Origin: Polyangiaceae bacterium
Lineage (GTDB): Bacteria; Myxococcota_A; Polyangia; Polyangiales; Polyangiaceae
Assembly: GCA_016719945.1 (NCBI GenBank)
Contig: JADJYE010000030.1
Location: 124,001 to 188,000, forward strand
DNA: 64,000 nt
Reading direction: 5' to 3'
How positions within the stretch are numbered: the stretch's first letter is position 1; every line of letters starts with the position of its first letter. Shown one piece after another: positions 58,768-64,000 of the stretch. The position numbers were made by a program, and so were the translations under genes. Under the pieces are notes generated by a model, which was not told the DNA's origin, made no database searches, and was given only the letters and a program-made list of their open reading frames with translations.

Positions 58768-59574
58768 CCCGAGGATCCTCTCCCAGAGGAGCAGGGTCTT
58801 CCAGAGGAGCAGGGTCCTCCGGCGGGGCTGGGTCGTCCAGGTCGGCGCGCAAGCTGCGCGAGCGCATCGAGACGCTCGCGCTCGTGCTCAGGCGCGTGCC
58901 CATCGGCGAGGCCGATCTGATGGTGACGCTCTTCACCCGAGAGCGGGGCATCGTCTCGGTCGCCGCCCGTTCGGCGCGGCGCCCCTCGTCGCGGCTCGCC
59001 GCCCTCGAGCCGCTCCACACGTTGCGGGTGGCGCTGGAGGTGGGGGCTGGCGAAGAGGTGGCCAAGCTCAAGGAGGCGAGCCTCGAGCGGCCGCGGCTCC
59101 GGCTGTTGGAAGAGGAGCGGCGCCTCGAAGGTGCGTCGGTGTTGCTCGGCTACGCGCGGGCGATCGTGGGGGAGGGTCCGTTCGAGGTCGCGAGCTTCGA
59201 CGCGGTCGAGCGGGGGCTCGATGCGCTCGTCACGGCGGAGAGCGAGGAGATCGGCGCCCTCGTCGCGTGGTCGGGCGGGTCGCTGCTCGCGGCGGCGGGC
59301 TACGCGCTCGAGCTCGGCGCGTGCGCGCTGCGGCACCGCCTGCCCAGACGGCGCGGCGGCGCTGTTCGATCCCGAGGCCGGCGGCCTCGTGTGCCGCGCC
59401 TGTGGGGGGGGGCCGCTGCTGCTCGCCGGCGCGCGGCGTGCCCGCGTCGCGGCCTGGCTCTCCACGCGCGCTGGCGCGCTCGACGCTGGGGACGTCGCGC
59501 TCGCGACGCGCGTCGTCGAGCTCACCGTCCGCGCGCACGGCAGAGACCGTCAACGTGGCGCGCGCGGCACGTGA
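58764..59574 (+). CDS. recO: DNA repair protein RecO, frameshifted near 59329, with repetitive N-terminus
   Basis: About 269 residues. A TTG at 58764 overlaps the preceding stop; no other start codon lies closer to the conserved part (LALVLRRVPIGEADLMVTLF). The N-terminal 28 residues are Gly/Ser/Arg repeats from three tandem 18-base units (58783-58836). RecO mediates RecA loading in the RecFOR pathway. After the oligonucleotide-binding fold and helical domain, the frame breaks at about 59329 and continues as CGTACPDGAAALFDPEAGG with VCRACGG, the zinc finger. One extra base or two missing bases would explain it. Confidence 0.88.
58783..58836 (+). repeat. Three tandem 18-base units at the 5' end of recO
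   Basis: Units CCAGAGGAGCAGGGTCTT, CCAGAGGAGCAGGGTCCT and a diverged CCGGCGGGGCTGGGTCGT. They encode R/G-G-A-G-S-S. Copy number could vary between strains. Confidence 0.85.
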
Positions 59575-60722
59575 CGCAAGACCGCCCGCGGCCTTTCGGC
59601 GGCGGTGTCGAGCTCGAGGTAGGGTCGCCCCGCGTCGTTCCGCGGGAACGAGAAGCTGCCCGTGTTCGCGTAGCTGTCGGTGACGAGCTCGCGGTGCGCG
59701 TGGCCCATGACCACCAGCGACGCCCCGGTGTGCTCCGAGATGCGCCGGGCCCCGTCCTCGAGCCGCTGCGGCACGGTGCCGCCGTAGCGGTCATGGCCGA
59801 GGGCCCAAGAGACCCCCATGGTGAGCGCCCCAGCCGACAGCGCCCACACGCCCTCGCGCCTGCGGCCCGAGGCGAGCAGCGCCGCGCCGCCGAGCAGCGC
59901 GAAGGTCGCGGCGACCCGGTCGAGGTACAGGCGCTGGAGCGTCGCGCCGAGGCTCTGCATCGTGGGGCGGGCCGACAGCTCGAGCATCGAGCGCATCAGC
60001 TCATCGGGCACCGCGTGGGCCCTCATGAACTCGGCCTCGCGCGCCGCGCCCTCGCGCGCGTCCGGCGAGCCGTCGTAGAACGGCCCGCTCGCGAGGGCCG
60101 CGCGGAACGCGGCGTCGAAGTACTTGTAGACGACGTAAGGGCCCCTCACGCCGTACCAGGCAAAGGCGCTCGCGAGCAGCTTGAGCGGTGTGCCGTCGTT
60201 GGCGTTCAGGTAGCGGAACGCGCCCGTGGGCGCGATGAACTCCTCCACGAAGTGCACGCCGAGGCTGCGCACGTTCGCCACCAGCGGGTGGGCCGTGGCG
60301 TTGTCCGGGTCGTAGAGGTGCCCATGCTCGAAGTGGACGCTGCCCTCGCGCACGAACCAAGGGCTCGTTCGCACGCGGGGCCGCGCGTCGGCGCGGAGCT
60401 GCAGGTGCGCGGCGAGGTCGACGTCGTGCGACGGATCCCCCAGCGCGGCGTCGTGGTTCCCGCCCAGCAGCCACAGCTCCCCGCCGAGCTCGACGTGCTC
60501 ACGGAGCGCCGCGACCACGCGGGGCTGGGCGTCGAGCGCCCCCCGCAGGGCGCTGCGCCGGTCTTGCCCCGGGTGGTCCGCCGAGAGATCGAACAGGTCT
60601 CCTGCGAAGACGAGGCGCGCGCCCCGGTGCGCCGCCAGGAGCTGCACCAGATCGTCGACGACGCCCTGAGGGGTGTCGCGCACGAGGTGGAGATCACCGA
60701 GGACGAGCGTTCTGCAGGACAT
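59550..60722 (-). CDS. Calcineurin-like metallophosphoesterase with membrane hairpin insert
   Basis: 390 residues from ATG 60722. Metal-binding motifs are GDLHLV, GDLFD, GGNHD, HFEHGH and GHAHRELV, so all of the five metallophosphatase blocks can be seen. Between the fourth and last block lie about 150 residues with a helical part and two hydrophobic segments (VAATFALLGGAALLAS and VWALSAGALTMGVSWAL), an unusual insert that may anchor the enzyme. UDP-2,3-diacylglucosamine hydrolases are similar in the metal motifs, but this protein is larger. It overlaps the 3' end of recO by 25 bases on the opposite strand. Confidence 0.82.
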   Translation of the reverse strand: MSCRTLVLGDLHLVRDTPQGVVDDLVQLLAAHRGARLVFAGDLFDLSADHPGQDRRSALRGALDAQPRVVAALREHVELGGELWLLGGNHDAALGDPSHDVDLAAHLQLRADARPRVRTSPWFVREGSVHFEHGHLYDPDNATAHPLVANVRSLGVHFVEEFIAPTGAFRYLNANDGTPLKLLASAFAWYGVRGPYVVYKYFDAAFRAALASGPFYDGSPDAREGAAREAEFMRAHAVPDELMRSMLELSARPTMQSLGATLQRLYLDRVAATFALLGGAALLASGRRREGVWALSAGALTMGVSWALGHDRYGGTVPQRLEDGARRISEHTGASLVVMGHAHRELVTDSYANTGSFSFPRNDAGRPYLELDTAAERPRAVLRHVPRAPR

Positions 60723-60728
60723 GGGGGA

Positions 60729-60760
60729 GGCCGACCCGCGCGGGGTCGGCCCTTTCTTTT
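60729..60760 (+). terminator. Intrinsic terminator on the plus strand, upstream of the ferrochelatase gene
   Basis: A 9-bp stem (GGCCGACCC with GGGTCGGCC, loop GCGCG) is followed by CTTTCTTTT. On the plus strand it would stop transcripts coming from recO through the antisense of the phosphoesterase gene. On the minus strand the same hairpin lies just before the phosphoesterase start codon. Confidence 0.75.
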
Positions 60761-60796
60761 CAGGTTCCAGGGCGCCGCGCAAGCGCGCTGGCACAC

Positions 60797-61762
60797 GTGA
60801 CCGAAGGGTCAGCGTTGGGAGGTAGCGCGGGCGTCCACTATGCTCCGCGCGTGCCCGACGCAGTGCTGCTCTCCTGCCATGGAACCATCTCGGACCTGTC
60901 CGATCTCCCCGCCTTCCTCGCGAACATCCGCCGCGGCCGGCCCGCGCCCGAGGAGCTCGTTCACGAGGTCCGCCGCCGCTACGAGCTGATCGGCGGCTCT
61001 CCGCTGATGGCGATCTCGCGCGCTCAGGCGGCGGCGCTCGAGGCGCGCTTGGCGATCCCTGTGCGTGTCGCGGGCCGGCTCTGGCACCCGTATCCCGCCG
61101 AGATCCTGCGCGAGCTCGCCTCGCTCGGCGCGACCCGCGTGCTCAGCCTGCCCCTCGCCCCTCAGTCGGTCGCGGTCTACAACGCCGCGGTCGCGGAGGC
61201 GGCGCGGGAGGTGCCCGGCGTCACGATCGTGGAGGCGCCCGCGTGGTGCCTCGAGCCAGCGCTGATCGACGCCTTCGTCGGGGCCATCGACGACGGGCTC
61301 CGCGCCTGCGCGGCGTCGTGGGGCGAGCCGCTCGCTCCCTCCGCGGTGCCCATCGTCCTGTCCGCGCACTCGCTGCCTGTCCGGGTGATCGCGGCTGGCG
61401 ACGCGTACGAGGCCGACTTCCGGGCGATGGCCGCCGTCGTCTCCTCGCGCCTCACGGCTCGAGGGCACCGGGTCGAGGTCGCCTTCCAGAGTCAGGGCGC
61501 CTCCAGCGAGCGCTGGCTCGGCCCCGACCTCCCCGAGCTGTTCGGGACGCTCGCGGCCGCCGGCTACGACGCTGTCTTCGTGGCGCCGATCGGCTTCCTC
61601 GCGGAGCACGTCGAGACGCTGTTCGATCTCGACGTCGAGGCCGCCCGCCTCGCCAAGGAGCGTGGCCTCTCGCGTTTCGGCCGCGCGCCCACGGTGTCCG
61701 AGCGAGCGAGGCTCATCGACGCGCTCGAGGCCGTCGCGCGGGCCGCGCTCGGAGGCGGCTGA
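60797..61762 (+). CDS. hemH: Ferrochelatase-family protein
   Basis: 321 residues from GTG 60797; a second GTG at 60851 (VPDAVLLSCHG) would give a start closer to the family norm. Catalytic His is in LSAHSLPVRV and the acidic pair in FLAEHVETLFDLDVEA. It inserts iron into protoporphyrin IX or, in the CpfC variant, coproporphyrin III; which one cannot be told with certainty. The spacing GGSPLMAISRAQ at about residue 65 is typical. Confidence 0.88.
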   Translation: MTEGSALGGSAGVHYAPRVPDAVLLSCHGTISDLSDLPAFLANIRRGRPAPEELVHEVRRRYELIGGSPLMAISRAQAAALEARLAIPVRVAGRLWHPYPAEILRELASLGATRVLSLPLAPQSVAVYNAAVAEAAREVPGVTIVEAPAWCLEPALIDAFVGAIDDGLRACAASWGEPLAPSAVPIVLSAHSLPVRVIAAGDAYEADFRAMAAVVSSRLTARGHRVEVAFQSQGASSERWLGPDLPELFGTLAAAGYDAVFVAPIGFLAEHVETLFDLDVEAARLAKERGLSRFGRAPTVSERARLIDALEAVARAALGGG

Positions 61763-61808
61763 CGCGAGGCCCTACCGCGCACGCGCTCAGCGGCTAAGCT
61801 ACGCACGC

Positions 61809-64000
61809 ATGTCGACGCGAACTCGGCGCTCCCTCCGCGCGCGCTCCGCGCGGGCGCTCTCGTCCATCTTCCTGTCGGCCGCGCTGGCGCTCTGTGCGGC
61901 GCCGGCCTTCGCCGACGAGCCCGCCGTACAAGAGGCGGCGAAGGCGCTCGCCGCGTCCGACTACGACGAGGCGACGCAGCTCATCGACAAGCTCGACCCG
62001 AAGACCGACGCGAACGCGGCGGCGCTGCTCAAGGCCGAGCTGTACCTGCGCACCGGCAAGCTCGCTGCGGCGCAGAAGGAGGCCGAGCGCGCGCTGAAGA
62101 GCGAGGCGACCAAGCCCCAGGCCGCCGCGCTGCGCGGCGAGGCGCTGTGGGCGCAGGGCAAGACCGTCGACGCCATCGCCGCGCTCAAGGAGGTCGAGGG
62201 TGTGCCGCTCGCCCGCCGAGCCCGCCTGCTGCTCGGGGAGTACCTCATCCAGACCGGCAAGCGCGCCGACGCGCGCGCGCCGCTGATGACGATCATCGAC
62301 GACTACAACTCGGACGCCATCAACTCGAAGGACCCCGAGGGCCTGAGCTACGTCGGCCGGGCGGCTCACCTCTTGCGCAGCCACAGAGAGAGCAAGCAGG
62401 CGTACGCGGAGGCCGAGCGCGCCGGCGCCAAGAAGCGGGTCGAGACGTTGCTTTGGCAGTCCGACCTGTTCCTCGACAAGTACAACACCCGGGACGGCGG
62501 CGCGATGGTCAAGGCCGCCGAGGCCATCGCGCCGAACGACCCGCGCGTCCGCGTCATGAAGGCGCGCGTGCTGCTCGAGGACGCGATGGACTTCGCCGCC
62601 GCGGAGGCGGAGATCCGGCGCGCGCTCGAGGTGAACCCGGGGCTGGCCGAGGCGCACTTCGTGCGCGCGGGCAACGCCCTGAGGGACCTCGACATCGAGG
62701 CGGCCGACAAGGCCGCCGACGCCGGGCTCGCGGTCAACCCCAGCGACCTGATGCTGCTCGCGATGAAGGCAGCGATCCGCTTCTTGGCGGACGACCCTGC
62801 CGGGTTCGAGAAGGCCGAGAAGCGTGCGCTCGCGCAGAACCCTCAGTTCTCCCGCCTGTACGCCGTCATCAGCGAGTTCGCGGAGTGGGAGCACCGCTAC
62901 GACGACATCATCGCGTTCAACGAGAAGGCGATCAAGGTCGACCCCAAGGACGAAAAGGCCTACGCGCAGCTCGGGCTGAACCTGATCCGCGCGGGGCGCG
63001 AAGGGGAGGGCCTCAAGGCGCTCACCCAGGCGTGGGACAAGGACCCCTTCAACGTTCGGGTCTTCAACACGCTCAACCTCTACGAAAAGACGATCGCCAA
63101 CGACTACACCTCGGTCGACGGGCAGACGTTCCGCGTCCGCTACCTGAAGGAGGAGAAGGCGATCCTTGAGCGCTACGTGCCACAGCTGCTGGACGAAGCG
63201 TGGGCGTCGATGGTGCAGCGGTACGGCTTCACGCCGAAGACCCCTGTGTCCATCGAGCTGTACGCAGAGGACGAGCACTTCAGCATTCGCACCAGCGGCC
63301 TCCCCGCCGTGGGGATCCAGGGCGTCTGCTTCGGGCAGTCGCTCGCCCTGCTGAGCCCGCAGGCCGCGCCCTTCAACTGGGGCAACGTGCTGTGGCACGA
63401 GCTCGGCCACGTGTTCGCCATCCAGATGTCGAAGAACCACGTCCCGCGCTGGTACACGGAAGGGCTCTCCGAGTACGAGACGATCATCCGGCGGCCCGAG
63501 TGGCAGCGCGAGGAAGACCCCGCGCTCTACGCGGCGCTCAAGAAGGGGCGCGTCCCTTCGCTCGTCGGGTTCAACCGCGCGTTCACCCACGTGGACAGCG
63601 TCGAGGACGTCACGATGGCCTACTACGCCGCGAGCCAGGCGGTCGTCTTCATGGTCGACAAGTACGGCTTCGACAAGGTCGTCTCTATGATGCCCCGCTG
63701 GGGAAAGGGCGAGCGCACGCCCGAGGTCATCAAGGCTTCGCTCGGCGTCAGCGCGGAGGAGGTCGACAAGCAGTACCGCGCCTGGCTCGACGAGCGCTAC
63801 AAGCGCTACGGCAAGCAATACGTCCCCGACCTGCACGCGCCGCCGCTCGCCGACGCGGAGGACGCGGCGAAGAAGGCGCCGGGGGACGCGCGCAAGCAGG
63901 TGGAGCTCGCCATCGCGAAGCTCCGCGCGGGGGACGAAAAGGCGGGGCGCGCGGCGCTCGACGCCGGTCTGAAGATCGACCCGGGCCACCCTGACGCGCT
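61809..64000 (+). CDS. Secreted TPR-containing gluzincin metallopeptidase (3' end outside window)
   Basis: 730 residues are visible from ATG 61809; the frame is open to the window end. A signal peptide (SSIFLSAALALCAAPAFA) precedes TPR-like repeats over about 450 residues (EAAKALAASDYDEATQLIDK, AEAEIRRALEVNPGLAEAHF, FNEKAIKVDPKDEKAYAQL). A metallopeptidase domain follows with HELGH at residues 530-534 and RWYTEGLSEYE after it, in which E551 is the expected third zinc ligand, as in peptidase MA families. After the peptidase domain a further TPR (AIAKLRAGDEKAGRAALDAG) begins. Probable periplasmic or surface role; the substrate is unknown. Confidence 0.85.
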   Translation, partial: MSTRTRRSLRARSARALSSIFLSAALALCAAPAFADEPAVQEAAKALAASDYDEATQLIDKLDPKTDANAAALLKAELYLRTGKLAAAQKEAERALKSEATKPQAAALRGEALWAQGKTVDAIAALKEVEGVPLARRARLLLGEYLIQTGKRADARAPLMTIIDDYNSDAINSKDPEGLSYVGRAAHLLRSHRESKQAYAEAERAGAKKRVETLLWQSDLFLDKYNTRDGGAMVKAAEAIAPNDPRVRVMKARVLLEDAMDFAAAEAEIRRALEVNPGLAEAHFVRAGNALRDLDIEAADKAADAGLAVNPSDLMLLAMKAAIRFLADDPAGFEKAEKRALAQNPQFSRLYAVISEFAEWEHRYDDIIAFNEKAIKVDPKDEKAYAQLGLNLIRAGREGEGLKALTQAWDKDPFNVRVFNTLNLYEKTIANDYTSVDGQTFRVRYLKEEKAILERYVPQLLDEAWASMVQRYGFTPKTPVSIELYAEDEHFSIRTSGLPAVGIQGVCFGQSLALLSPQAAPFNWGNVLWHELGHVFAIQMSKNHVPRWYTEGLSEYETIIRRPEWQREEDPALYAALKKGRVPSLVGFNRAFTHVDSVEDVTMAYYAASQAVVFMVDKYGFDKVVSMMPRWGKGERTPEVIKASLGVSAEEVDKQYRAWLDERYKRYGKQYVPDLHAPPLADAEDAAKKAPGDARKQVELAIAKLRAGDEKAGRAALDAGLKIDPGHPDA

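Noticed and set aside
61794..63989. 731-codon open frame on the minus strand opposite the TPR metallopeptidase
   Set aside because: Very long but low-complexity shadow; the plus strand has a signal peptide, TPRs and a zinc motif.

Overview
The window is about 69-70% GC, densely coded and rich in GTG starts. It most likely comes from a myxobacterium (Myxococcota, probably Polyangia). Supporting signs are a GltJ/AgmX-type protein (zinc ribbon, GYF, one membrane helix, TonB-like C-terminus), a Ser/Thr kinase with the HRDCSPQN catalytic loop, several proline- and glycine-rich TPR envelope proteins, an E1/E2 2-oxo-acid dehydrogenase set and a FtsI carrying a PASTA domain. The species cannot be named from sequence alone.

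Layout. 1-2868: branched-chain-type 2-oxo-acid dehydrogenase E1alpha (cut by the window edge), E1beta and E2. 2932-6448: secreted TPR-like protein and a membrane-anchored Ser/Thr kinase. 6571-12415: prfB (with programmed +1 frameshift), lysS, a LolC/E-type permease, LolD-type ATPase and a TerB-like protein. 12436-20475 (minus strand): a periplasmic type II DMSO-reductase-family molybdoenzyme operon in the order unknown Cys-rich protein, alpha, beta, heme-b gamma, TorD-like chaperone, then moaA. 20611-22631 (minus): YfcH-type epimerase and AstA-type succinyltransferase, joined by two tiny overlapping ORFs. 22632-23422: non-coding stretch with two related palindromic repeats. 23423-28744: FGE-fold lipoprotein, aroE, small lipoprotein, small unknown protein, sigma factor, SDR, and the iron-storage pair bfd and bfr. 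28870-36295: NtrC-type regulator, queA, tgt, a GspE_N/receiver/TPR protein and the GltJ-like protein. 36832-51108: the division and cell-wall (dcw) cluster mraZ-rsmH-ftsL-ftsI-murE-mraY-ftsW-murG-murC-ftsQ-ftsA-ftsZ, which lacks murF, murD, murB and ddl. 51193-55646: dnaJ, then a minus-strand envelope group (PrsW-like membrane protein, putative outer-membrane protein, TonB-like protein). 55759-64000: tsaB, Crp/Fnr regulator, PilW/Tgl-like TPR lipoprotein, RodZ-like protein, recO, metallophosphoesterase, ferrochelatase, and a secreted TPR metallopeptidase cut by the window end.

At least nine conserved genes (E2, the TPR protein at 2932, the Mo-enzyme alpha subunit, yfcH, the NtrC regulator, the receiver-TPR protein, ftsI, ftsW, recO) contain single-base frameshifts, often in short homopolymers and sometimes in compensating pairs. 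Because essential genes are affected, these most likely reflect sequencing or assembly error, not pseudogenes. The prfB frameshift is different: it is the classic programmed site. No tRNA, rRNA, CRISPR array, prophage or transposase was recognised.
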